A DNA stretch of 64,000 nt from Climacium dendroides (Eukaryota; Streptophyta; Bryopsida; Hypnales; Climaciaceae): NCBI GenBank assembly GCA_950106755.1, contig OX467083.1:29321029-29385028 (forward strand), given 5' to 3'. Below the pieces are notes generated by a model. The model worked only from the letters and a program-made list of their open reading frames with translations. It did no database searches and was not told where the DNA came from. Below are positions 51,236 to 62,960 of this stretch, piece after piece. Both the position numbers and the translations under genes were made by a program. Within the stretch, counting starts at the first letter, position 1, and each line of letters opens with the position of its first letter.

Positions 51236-52079
51236 TGATCGAAATTTAAAATTGGGGCTTGTTGGTCATTTAAATTTCAGTTTAAATTTGAGGTCATTTA
51301 AAATGAAATTTTGACTTTTGAAATGAAACTTAAAATTTGGACATGTTGGTCATTTAGAGTGAAATTTAATGTGAAATAAAGAGTTTTAGGTTAGTAGTAG
51401 TTAGTGGATGAAGTTTAAATTATCAATTAATAGTCAAACTTCATCCATCAATAACCTTTACTAAGGAAGTCCAAAGTTGAAGTAACTTAGCAATCTAGAT
51501 AAATGAAATAAATTTCTTTGAAAATCTAAGTTCAAAAGCCTAAAATAATAATTGAATAAAAGTAATTCACCACTTTAGGGAAAGATGGATTACAAGTCTT
51601 AAATTTAGAAGATAAGCAAGGAGGAATTTGGATTTGGAAGTTCATAGAAGAAGATCAGAGGAGTTCAAAAATAAAATAAACTTTGAAAAGTACTTAGAAA
51701 TCTAGAAGATATTAAAGGATACATGGATGAAACTAAATAGAATTTACTCTTCCAAGACTAAACATAGGATTTAGTTAGTTTGGCCATTTGATCCTAATTT
51801 ATTGCTTTTATAACTAAGAGGAATAAAAGGTGAGGGTGAATGCCTACAAGAAAGCAATGATGTGGGACAATAGCAAAGAAATAAACATAAAACACACAAA
51901 TTATGAACACAAGACCACGCACAATGCTTAAATCTCTTGACAACTAAAACTATCAACAAAAGTAAGCAAGCTTGAGAATGAAATTGCACTTGTTGCACGC
52001 AAAAAGTGATCGGTAAAGCTACCTTTGTGCTTGAGGGTGGCGGCGAAAGATACTCTATATTTGCAGGTTGAGACTCAAT
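51236..52079. other. Intergenic, AT-rich
   Basis: Contains an inverted GGATGAAGTTTAAA ... AAACTTCATCC pair at about 51412-51455 and nothing resembling a gene. Confidence 0.45.
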
Positions 52080-52275
52080 GGGAAGAAAATCCTAGGCTAT
52101 GAAGAGAACCCTCAGGGCTGGCTATGAAGGAAACCCTAAGGCTTTGAAGAAAATACTAGGCTATGAAGGGAATCCTTAGGCTATGAAGAAAACCCTAGGC
52201 TGTGAAGGGAATCCTAGGTTGTGAAGAAAACCCTAGGTAGTGAAGAAAATCCCTAGGTACAATGAAAATCCTAAG
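52080..52275. repeat. Tandem repeat of about 20 bp containing AAACCCTAGG
   Basis: GAAGAAAACCCTAGGCTAT alternates with GAAGGGAATCCTAGGCTAT for nearly 200 bp. The AAACCCTA core equals the plant telomere heptamer, but units are 19-21 bp and not telomeric arrays. Confidence 0.8.
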
Positions 52276-52330
52276 GGTTTGATGAGGATGACTGTTTTTA
52301 CAAAACTTTATGATAAGTGGAAAAATCTTC

Positions 52331-53755
52331 CATTTGGGGTCAAGAGTTGCAAAAAATAAAATAAATAGAAGCAATTCACCATTTGACTATCAAAATTTGT
52401 TTTAATTAGCTCAATTGACATACTTTTTGCCTATAAAATGTAATTGTTTATAATTTAGTGTAAACAAATGTCTTGTTGACATACTTTTTGCCTATCAACT
52501 ATAATTGTTCATACTTGTCTCTAAACAAACCGTGAAACAAAATGCCATTATACTTCTAATTTGGGGTCAATAGTTGCAAAAAATAAAATAGAAAAAAAAA
52601 TCACCATCTAACTATGAAGAAGTTGTTTTAACTAGAGCCCTAAGTTGACATATTTTTTTCCTATAACTATGACTATGAATTGTAAATGTTTATACTTGTT
52701 TGTGAACAAATTACCATTGTAGTCCAAATTTGAGGTCAAGAGTTGCAAAAAATGTACAAACAAGAACAAGTCAACATTTGATTGTCTAACGTTAATTTAC
52801 TAAAGCCCTCAATTGACATACTTTTCCCATATGAACTATAATTGTTCAAACTGGTGTGTGAGCAAATTGTCACTATAGCCCAAAACTTTGGGTCAAAAGT
52901 TGCAAAAAATATATAAACAAAAACAAATCAACATTTGACTATCTTTAACTAAAGCCTTCAACTAACATACTTTTTCCCTATGACCTATAATTATTCATAC
53001 TTGTGTGTGAGCAAACTGCCATTATAGTCTTAATTTGGAGTCAAGAGTTGCAAAAAATAAAATAAACAAAAGCAATTCAACATTTGACTATCTAAAGGTA
53101 TTTTAATTAGAGCTTTTACTTGACATACTTCTTCCCTATGAATTAGAATTGTTCATACTTGTGTGTAATCAAATTGCCATTATTGCCCAAAATTAGGGGT
53201 CAAAAGTTGTAAAAAATATATAAACAAAAACAAGTCAACATATGATTATCAAAAGTTATTTTAACTACAGCCTTCAATTGATATATTTTTTTCCTATGAT
53301 CAATAATTGTTCACATTGGTGTGTGAACAAACTGCCATTATAGTCCTAATTTGGGGTCAAGAGTTGCAAAAAATAAAATAAACAAAATCAAGTCAACATT
53401 TGACTATCAGAAGTTATTTTAATTAGAACTTTGATTTGACATACTTCTTCCCTGTGAACTGGAATTTTTCACACTTGTGTGTAATCAAATTACCATTATA
53501 GCCAAGATTTGGGATCAAGAGTTGCAAAAAATAAAATAAACAAAAACAAGTCAACATTTGACTATCAAAAGTTATTTTAATAGGAGCCTTCAATTGACAT
53601 ACTTTTTTCCTATGAATTGTATGGAATTATTCATATTGGTGTGTTAGCAAAACACCATTATAGTCCTAATTTGGGGTCAAAAGTTGCAAAAATTAATATA
53701 ATAAAAAACATGTCAATATTTGACTATTAGAATTTGTATTAACTAGCTTGTGTGT
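52331..53755. repeat. Satellite array, unit about 158 bp, roughly 8.5 copies
   Basis: Units begin with TTTGGGGTCAAGAGTTGCAAAAAATA at about 52336, 52562, 52729, 52887, 53034, 53192, 53350, 53508 and 53669. Each then has AACAAAAACAAGTCAACATTTGACTATC, TTGACATACTTTTTCCCTATGAACT, GTGTGTG and CCATTATAG. The first unit is longer owing to an internal duplication. Units 5 and 7 share ATACTTCTTCCCT and TGTAATCAAA, while 4, 6 and 8 share GCCTTCAA, hinting at a two-unit higher-order repeat. Confidence 0.85.
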
Positions 53756-55344
53756 TTTTGGCTTTTGCCTTTAAACTATAACTAACAAGCTTTGAATTAA
53801 GCTTTGAAAGATTCTTTGACATAACATTTTAAACAACCTGTCAAGAACCTAACACAACCACATTTCTCTTCATGACAATTTTTATTGCTATTTATGACTA
53901 GTTGCACACAACAATGAAATTTTCTTCTCTTTGATTGCTAAGTTAAACCACTATAATAGAAAACAATAAAAGATGAATGTTAATGTCTTCAAGAAGGTAA
54001 TGATTTGTAACATTAGTAAAGAAATAAACATGAAACATACTAATTATGAGCATAGGAAGGTGCTCAACTCTTAAATCTCTTGAGAACTAGAACTATCAAT
54101 GCAAGTTTGAGCATGTTTGAAATTGCACTTGTTGGATGCAAAAGATGATCGATCACGCCACCTTTGAGATGAAGGCAGTGGCAAAGCATACTCTACACTC
54201 ACATACCTCCAATTGTGGGTTGAGACCCAACACAAAGAAAATTCTAAGGCTACTAAGATAATGACACTATTCACATAACTTTATGATAAGTTCTTTGGTG
54301 CCTTCCTTTGACCAAAGTGTTGAAAAATTTCTTGAGAATAGTTTTATTATTATAGCACCTTTGGTAGCTCTTGTCTTTTCTTTGGATTATTGAGAATTTC
54401 TTTATCACCTTTCAACCAAGATAATGTTTAGAAATTTTCAAAGACCATTTCATTGTCTTTACATAAAATAAGTTAGCTCCTAAAGGTCTTTCGTAACATA
54501 TATATCTACTTTATAAATTTTAATCAAGATTGTACCAAATATAAAGATTTTAAGTGCTATGATTAGTAACTATTCATACAATATTGCTAGGGAGGTGCAA
54601 ACTACAATAAATGACCATGCTAATATACATTGAATTTGGAATGGAGAATTTTGACTATTGGAAGATTGAAGCTACCTAAAGGGTAATTAAATGATCTGCC
54701 TTTAAAAAAAATGAAAATCTTCAAATACTTCAAATTGATAAATATACCCCTAAAAATTGTATAACTTATTACATTGTGTACACTAAATTTAAAAATCTCA
54801 ATTACAGCAATTGAAATACATATTTTTGACTTTTTTATACAATAATTATTTGAAATCAAAAGAATTATATTTTAATGTATATATTATTTTATTATTATTT
54901 TATTATTTATTCTTTGACTGGTTGTTAGAAGTAAAATTAAACTATAATTAAACTATAGTTTGTTAGTGGTGAACTACATATGACTTGTCAAATACTAACT
55001 ATACACTAGGTTTACAATTCAACAAGTAGCATCAATTTTATTTCAATGTCATTTAAGCATCTCAATCTTATCATACTCTAATACAATACTATTCGAGTAG
55101 GAAAAAAATATATAAATTCATTTTTTGAACCAAATTTTTAAATCTCCAAATAAAAGAAATGAAAGATATCTATTTTTCACTAGAACGTTCTCATAATCGG
55201 AATTAGTTTTTTGATTCTTAATATTTTATAAAATGTTATTAGTGGTTTCGTTATTTCTTTTATTCAATACCACTTTAAGTTCAACTTTATCATTTTCTTA
55301 GAGATAAATGTGAAAGTTTTTTTGATTAAATTTTTAAATTTAAT
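53756..55344. other. Intergenic, AT-rich
   Basis: No gene recognised. The block at 53940-54270 (AAAAGATGAATGTTAATGTCTTCAAGAA... to GTTGAGACCCAACAC) resembles 51830-52085 just left of the satellite, so related flanks occur on both sides of the arrays. Confidence 0.5.
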
Positions 55345-56148
55345 ACTAGCAGTTGGTGCTTGCTATGCTACGCATTCATGATTAGAATTTTATAAGAATT
55401 TTTATGTATTAGATAGAATGCACAACAAAAATTTCAATAAATCTTCAAATAAAAATGACTAAAATCTTTGTATAATTCTTTTTATAAGTAAACATATATT
55501 GAAATGTACAATAGAAATTTATTGAATGATGAATGAAACATGCAATGGTAAATACTATAAAAGATACACATACATTAGAATGCATTAGAAATTTGACTCT
55601 ATCGTTACAAAAAATGGCAACCTAAATTGAAGAATTGAAAAGAAAAACTTATAAGTCTCAAAAACTTTGTGAACAACTCAATTGTTGTGGAATTCAAAAT
55701 CGCTTCAATTGAATAAATTTCTCAAAATCATTTGGTAGTAGCAATAGAAAATTGAAATCATGAAAGCTCAAAGCTCACAAAAGCACAAAATCATAGAAGT
55801 GCAAAGAAGTGTAAAGCCAAGAGAAGCAATGAATTTGCTACCTCTATAATATCATCCTATGGATCCTCTTTAATATCACCTTAATTCCAACAACTATATT
55901 ATTTCTATAATATCACCCTTTGTAAAAAGTGATATTATAGAAGTGATTGCAAACTGCTACTCTATTTCTGTAATATTACATTGTGTGAAAATACGATTTC
56001 TATATATGCATGATTGAAAATATTTTTATAAAATATTTATTTTTAAAGACATATTGAAATCATTATCATGCATTCTATTCAAATATATCAAAATTTTACT
56101 AATATGTGATACAATGAATGCGTAGCATAGCAAACACGAGTCCCTAGT
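55345..56148. mobile_element. TIR element with GCTTGCTATGCTACGCATTCAT ends
   Basis: ACTAG plus GTGCTTGCTATGCTACGCATTCAT on the left is mirrored on the right by ATGAATGCGTAGCATAGCAAAC and CTAGT. The similarity extends with mismatches for about 80 bp per arm. The interior has a second hairpin around 55895-55945 (TTCTATAATATCAC / GTGATATTATAGAA). It is non-coding, and the superfamily was not determined. Confidence 0.75.
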
Positions 56149-56804
56149 ATTAATGGTAGCATTTGTGATATTACAGAGGGACTTATGATTTTAGTAGTAT
56201 GATATTCATGATTTTTTTTTTTAATGAATTGACTCAATGCACAAGTTTTGGATATATGTGTTATTTTCAAAAAATGTTGAAAGACAAAACTTCACTTTAG
56301 GAAGGGTTGAAAAAAATTATTTTTTAAAGTTTAGGCATGTTGATCTTACAATTGTTGAGGAATTTATTCTAAAATTTTAGAGGGATGTATTTGAACAAGT
56401 TAATTAAAGGAATGATCCTATAAATGAATTTGTTAGAGAATAAATATAAATGAAGATTTTAGACTTGCTTTGAATATGAGTATTTGTGAGTAGTTATGGA
56501 CCTCAAAACACTGCAATATTTTAGGGGTAAAAATATCCATGTATCATCCTCTTTTCATGTTTAGGACCATAACTAATTTCACAACGTAACATTCAGTAGC
56601 AACAATGAAGGTTGCCTTTCCCCTAACGGAATGGTGTAAAATATTCTACAACATTTTATCCCCAAATGATATGGTGTGAAATATTCCACACCATCAATAG
56701 CTAAATACCACGTGTCACCATTCCTTGAAAGAAAGTTAGTGGGTTGAAAATTCATGACTACGTTGTGTACTTGTGTATGAGTTTATGGGTTTGATAATGG
56801 CCAA
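56149..56804. other. Intergenic, with a 24-bp near-palindrome at 56671-56694
   Basis: ATGGTGTG and its inverse CACACCAT enclose GAAATATTC-type sequence. A related perfect palindrome is at 59304-59325. No gene was seen. Confidence 0.5.
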
Positions 56805-57082
56805 CTAAGGTAGGTACACCCAAATCTGCCACTTTTTGCTACTGAACCTATTTTCTATTATTAGACTGGTCAAATTTTCATATGTTCTTGTTGGCAAGTG
56901 AAGGGAGGTTCCAACGCACCAGATAACGTGGCATTTGGATACTGTATGCAAAATTTATTAAGTAACAAAGTTTGGTTCTGAAAGCGATTCTTCCACACAG
57001 GTACAGAACTGATTTTGGAGATGTACATACAATATAGATGGCGGTTTAAGGTCAACGGCGCATTTGGGTGTACCTACCTTAG
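56805..57082. mobile_element. MITE with 21-bp perfect terminal inverted repeats
   Basis: CTAAGGTAGGTACACCCAAA opens the element and its exact inverse closes it (56805-56825 and 57062-57082). The interior matches 20185-20460 and 41655-41925. This copy has the best-preserved ends, so it is likely the youngest of the three. No target duplication could be assigned. Confidence 0.85.
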
Positions 57083-57479
57083 AGAACTGGCTGAAAATTT
57101 GGCTCACTAAATGAAGCTTCATCAAAATTAAATTGATTGGCCGGGATTGATATTCCGTCATCAAGTAAACTAAATCTATCTAGTCAATTCAAAAAATTGC
57201 CTTAGTAATGAATGCTCTTGGTTTTTTTAAAGCACATGATTCACTCAAATGCAATTGAATGAATTGAATATGAAATGACCTGCACGGCTTGCAACTGAAT
57301 GACCTGAATATGAAATGAAGGGCCGGGGGGAATTCAATTCAATTATTTACCTGAGAATACTCGAGAAATTGAATGGATTGAGTGCCTCATTTGTAGTTTA
57401 AAAAAATTGCATTGTGGTTAAAAATATACAATCTTTGTAATGAAATTTTATTTCATAGGTGTACGGAACAAAATTCAAG
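57083..57479. other. Intergenic, with a short duplication at 57253-57338
   Basis: TGAATGA.TTGAATATGAAATGA recurs twice. No gene was seen. Confidence 0.45.
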
Positions 57480-58040
57480 TGTACCTACGTAGGAAACATT
57501 CAAAATTGTCATTACTATTGGAAGGTGCAAAAGTTTTACAAATTCCTATTTTTCAAGATCTAACTATAGGATCTTACAATAGCTAAGTACAATATAAGAA
57601 TGTGTGTTCAAAATTTCACGAGATTCTGACCACATAGATTGTACTATATTTTTGTTCATAGTGAAGATAAAAAGAATTTTGGCACCTTGTATGATAAGTT
57701 TATTGACTTTGAATCTTTATAACTTAAAATTTTTGTACTGCAAATTCAAAATTCTAATTATTTAGTGTTGTAGAATTGTATTGAAATGTTTTTGGGTAAA
57801 GAAATTCTTTGTTTCATCCCTACAAATTTTATTATTTAGAGGCACATGCACAATAGAAGGAAAATTTAAATCTTTCATAGCCATGAGATGGAATTGAAAC
57901 ACATTAATCATAACAATGGCATTGTTTACGCAAGCTAACTTCACCCTTTCACATGTATTTTTTTTTAAATAATCAAAATTGCATCCACAAATGCATGTTA
58001 CAAGTAATTTTTCAATTAAGATGCTTCCATTGCCCCCAAT
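57480..58040. repeat. Dispersed repeat, plus-oriented copy
   Basis: Homologous along its length to 61530-62080 inside the CACTA element (ATCTAACTATAGGATCTTAC, GACCACATAGAT / GACTACATAGAT, ATAGAAGGAAAAT, TGCATCCACAAATGCAT / TGCATTCAGAAATGCAT) and in reverse to 3360-3990 and 18545-18930. Confidence 0.75.
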
Positions 58041-59771
58041 TTTTTATTGTATGTAACTTCCTCATTCAATAGTCCCAAAAGACTATATATCAAATTATTC
58101 TAAGTACATGAGAGTGTTGTTTATGACAAACCTAATTTTCAAATTGTAAGATTATACTTTTTGTGAAATAATTGTACTATCTAAAGATAATATTATGGGC
58201 TTGGAGTAGCATTATTTTTGCTCCAGAACATCAATTGGAATAAAAAATGTATTCCCAAGTTCATGAGTTTTTTTAAAAGTGTCAATATATCAAATCATTT
58301 ATGGAGATAATATGATCCCGCCCAACCTTTGCAATGTTTCCAAAGGAGATACTTGGGCCTTTGGGAGGTACTTTATTTACAATATGCTCAATGGAATTAT
58401 TTTTTATTGAATGCCGTACTAGAAAGGTTACATGTCTCAATCTTCAAAACCCAATTACATTAGACTTTAGAAGAAGTTACAATGACTTTACAAAATATTA
58501 AATTTCAAAATAGTATTAGAGGGTGTTAAAGTTGGCCAAAGTAAGATACATTATGGTTCTAAAACAATCTTAGCTTTTTGAAAATCACCATGAAATAGCT
58601 ACTATGTGGTCTTACATATATGGATGATTTTGAATGGATGTTCGGTACATGTAGTATTTGATAGTGTTTGTTATTGAAATTTCTTCACATACTTAAACAA
58701 TTTGACTTTCTAAATAAACTTCATTGCTTACTTTTAAAGTGTATGAGAACAATTTCAGAATAATAGACACATTGTAAAACTCTAAAGACACAAAATAGAA
58801 GATAGAAGTGAATGTTTTTTTCCTCCATCTATAAACCAAAGTAGTGAACTATGTTTGCAAGCTTTGGAAAATCACAAAAAACAAATTCATTCAACTTTGA
58901 ATAAATGATATTTTTCTTTTAGCTCTTCCCATTTTCTTATTGGAAGCTATATTTATGTTCAAGGTTCTCAAATTGCTTCATAGAAACTCTACCTAACAAA
59001 GATGTATAATTGTTCTTTATGAAGTTTTGAACCAATGATTTGTGATGCTAAGTAAGCATTCAATGGTGAACTACCATTTTTGAATTAATATTTTCTATCC
59101 AAAGGTCTTAAATGTCCTTAAGATGTGCTACATGTCATTCCTTCAATCACGTACATACATATTAATATTAATCCAAATGTATGTTGTTGGCATTAGAAGT
59201 TACCATTGAAAGTTTTCTGGCATAAATTTAATTTTTAAAAATCCAATACCATGACAAAGAAATGATGTGAAATATTTTCAATCATTTTTTAACATGCATG
59301 ATTTGATGTGGAATATTCCACATCATATTAGTAGGTAAATGAACACCTTGCAAAAACACTGGAAATTGATAGCTCATTGTTGTATAGTACTTAGCAACTC
59401 TCAATTGTCCCTTTTTTTGGGCCATTCAAAAGAATTTAGCATAATATGAAATGTAATTGGCAATTTTTGTTTTGCAAAATGGACATTCAACTCTTATGCA
59501 ATTCCAATCAAATATATCAAATTTGGATTTATGAAAAGAAAAATTGCATTTTTGATAAATTGTTTCATTTAAAATTAAAAGTGTTTCATTATAATTGATC
59601 GAACACCATTGGTGATGAATATTTAAAATTTAATTGCATAGATATGTAGGAAACATCCATTCACATCTTTCACATTAAAAAACATCCATTTAGTAATAAG
59701 CATATGATTTGTGGATGATTCAATGTAAAGGGTTGTATGACCAAATTTTGTTACTTTATGGGAAGTTTTTT
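58041..59771. other. Intergenic, AT-rich, with a perfect 22-bp palindrome at 59304-59325
   Basis: The palindrome has arms TGATGTGGAAT and ATTCCACATCA. No gene was recognised. At the right edge a TTAACCCCCAAATGCC terminus (about 59772) begins a repeat that the CACTA element splits. Confidence 0.5.
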
Positions 59772-60829
59772 TAACCCCCAAATGCCTAAGCCATTCTAAG
59801 GATGTTTTTCCACTATAAGAAAACTGCGTCTGCTTGGACATCCAACCAAAAACGACGTATGTCCGCAAAAACACGATATGTCGTAGAAGACGTTGGGGTG
59901 TCAAGCCGAAAAAATGAAGATTTTGCTCTGATGTCTTCGATAGCATTGCTAGATTTCAGTCACAGCATACTGATGCTACGAAAAACAATGATGCAATGTA
60001 AGACATCCAGGTGGACATCAGATGTTTCCAAGGATGTCCACAATAACATGTTTAGCCATGTCACCATCTTTGGTCAAACTTAACTCAGAAGTTGATTTAG
60101 ATTTTTGTTGTGGTCAGAGGTAAAGTGACTGCCCAAGGTTAAAAAGAGGACAACGGGCAGGTGGTGACTCCTAAAAGTTTATGTGGCATTTGACGTGGCG
60201 TGATGAGGTGGAAATTGTGTGACGTGGACATGGGTGATGACGTGGCATGCTACGTCAACATACTTGGCCTATCCATGTTCCGATCTTGGATGTTTTCGTG
60301 GACGTCACAAGTGACGTACTAACGTCCACATTGATGTCACTTCTGGCGTCAACATTTTGTACTTACTGCGAATGTAACTTCAAACCACATACTATCCACT
60401 GTGCGTTTCATTACGTCAGCATTACGTCTGACTGGATGTGTGGGTGTTGTGAAAGCAACTATAGGTGTCTTCTTTGATGTCAAAATGACTATAGATGCAT
60501 GACATGACTTTATGCCCAAGGTTGAATTTGCACATGATGCACGTCCTTCCTATGTAGTACAAAATGACTTATGTGTTTACTTGGTTTAGGTTCATTTTTA
60601 GGCTATTGAAGTTTTAAATTTTGCGCACGTTCAACAAACTTCATTAGGATAAGATTCCACCCTATTCATATGATGTCACTTGCAGCACCAAGCAAGACAG
60701 ACTCTGCCACAAAATGCACGTTCAAAATGCAACGGGTCTACTTGGAAGACATGAACATGCTGATGGCTTGGTATTTCTCAGACGTCCTACGTGACGTCAA
60801 AATGCTGGTACAGCAAACACATGTCAGTG

Positions 60830-61000
60830 ATGTGAACACCCTATGTTTCCTCCTCAGATGCAATGTCATCGCTAACTACGGCAACATATTCTCCACCATT
60901 GTCTGTTGGTTGGCGCACCGGGTCCACGACTTGTTGTAGTGGTTGTAAGCCATCGAAGTCCCTATCATTCACCAACTGCACCACATAAGAAAATTGTGTT
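60830..61000 (-). other. Coding-like fragment inside the CACTA element
   Basis: On the minus strand, after a TATGTGGTGCAG acceptor-like site, a frame reads LVNDRDFDGLQPLQQVVDPV and then QPTDNGGEYVAVVSDDIASEEET to a stop near 60839. The acidic C-terminal end and Q/V composition look like a protein tail, perhaps from the element's own lost transposase genes or a captured host exon. No family was recognised. Confidence 0.3.
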
Positions 61001-61225
61001 CTTTCTGATGTCAGGCCAAAAACGTTGTACGTCCAGGATAACATCATACATCTGAGAAAACATTGGAATGTCACGTCGATGGACGCTAGAAAAGCAGAGA
61101 TTTGGGTTTGATGTTGTAGAAAGCATTGCTAAATTTCAGTCACAGCATATTGGTGCTATAAAAAACAATGATGCAATCTAAGACATTGTTGTGGACATCA
61201 GATGTTTTCAAAAATGTCCAGAAAA
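60980..61225. repeat. Internal degenerate copy of the CACTA left end
   Basis: CACATAAGAAAATTGTGTTCTTTCTGATGTC... follows the element's own first 230 bp (59811-60040) block by block: CCAAAAACG.CGTA.GTCC, TTGCTAAATTTCAGTCACAGCATA, GTGCTATAAAAAACAATGATGCAAT, GTGGACATCAGATGTTT. It is in the same orientation. Confidence 0.85.
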
Positions 61226-62655
61226 TTTTTCAAAATGTTATAAGCTATATAGATTTAATTTATATAACACTTTTATATAAATTAGATGAATGGATTTGTT
61301 ATGAAAAAAGGTTTACAAAATCATATCCATATTATTTTATATAAAAATATTTATTTTTAACTTAAGATTTACATTCTAAATTTTATTAATTTAAAATCAT
61401 AAATTTTGCATCAAATTTTAATAATTTTATTGCTATTTCACCTTCTTAAATTATTATTTTCAAATCATTCATATCTAATGTGGGGTGATTTTCTAGTGTT
61501 CTTGGACTTTGAGATATTTAACATCTTAACCCTCAAAGGACCAAGGCCTTTTTTTTGCCAAAAAACATTGAAAATTGCCATTTCTGTAGCAAAGAGTAAA
61601 AGAAATTTTAATTTTTTTCCACATCTAACTATAGGATCTTACACCTAACAAGTAGAAAAAATTGTAGAAAAAATTTCAGAATTTTTGACTACATAGATTT
61701 AAAGTGGAAAAAACAAGTTTTTTAGCGCATTGAGGGACTAGATTTTTTGACTTTGTAAAATTTTTGCACTATAGAGTTTTGAGATTTAAATATTTATAGT
61801 AGAGAATTGAATTGAGAGTTTAGGAAAATAAATAAAAAATAAAAAAACTTAAATTTCATTCTTAAGAAAATTGTTAAGTAGAAGTAGGTATGAGATAGAA
61901 GGAAAATCTAAAATATTAATAAATTTTAGATGGAATTAAAATGCACTAATTCCAATGGTGAGATTGTTCTAGCAAATAAACTAAACCACGTGAAATTCTT
62001 ATTTTGAAAAAATTGTAAAAGTTGCATTCAGAAATGCATCCAACAAGTTATTTTTTTTAAGAAGATGCTCTAATTGCCTAAAAAACAAAAATGTCCATAA
62101 CTTTCTCATAACAAATCCAAATGAAATGAATCAGAGCTTTCCAGATAGACAAAAATATAATCTACAATTGGAATTCCATGTTGGATGTATTGTTGTGTCA
62201 TACTATATTGAAGTTGATGTTGTAAACAACCTAAATTTAATAAATGTGACTTTATCAATTAAATGTTCAAGAAGACATCCCCATATATGTTGGAAATGAC
62301 ATGTAAATGTTCATCATGACATCATAAACAACAAATAAGATTTATAGAAAATTTAGAAATTGTTGAAGCAAATGTTTAAAACAACATTGATGTGAATGTC
62401 TAATTTCATACTACAGATGTTCTTTTGAATGTTTACAATGACGTCAAAAAAAAACATAACTAAGACATGTAGATGTTTTTTAAAACATCATTTCAGACAT
62501 CATTGTATTTATGTTGCTGCTCATATTTTAGTTTTGTATATCCCATATTGTTTGTCATGCCTCCTACACCCCACTAGTATAAAAGGCTTGTCTTTTCATC
62601 AATTAATAAGTAGATTTTTGAGCCATTCAATATACTTGATAAATATAGTGTATGG

Positions 62656-62960
62656 CATATTGTATGATGTATTTTGTATGGCATGTTGTATATATATTGT
62701 ATGGTGTATTTTGTATGGCATGTTGTATATATTTTGTATTTTGTATGGCATGTTATATATATATTGTATTTTGTATGGTGTATTTTGTATGGCATGTTAT
62801 ATATATATTGTATGGTGTATTTTGTATGGCATGTTGTATATATTTTGTATGGTATATTTTGTATGGCATTTTGTATATATTTTATATGGTGTATTTTGTA
62901 TGGCATATTTTATATGTTGTATTGCATATGATATACTATATATTGCATATTTTATATTGT
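62656..62960. repeat. TGTATGGCATGTTGTATATATTT minisatellite in the CACTA element
   Basis: About eight degenerate units of 30-39 bp built from TTGTATGGCATGTTGTATATA and TTGTATGGTGTATTT. The lack of TAA, TAG or TGA in the unit leaves long frames open on both strands, with products such as CMVYFVWHVVYIL repeated. These are artefacts of the repeat and not genes. Confidence 0.9.
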
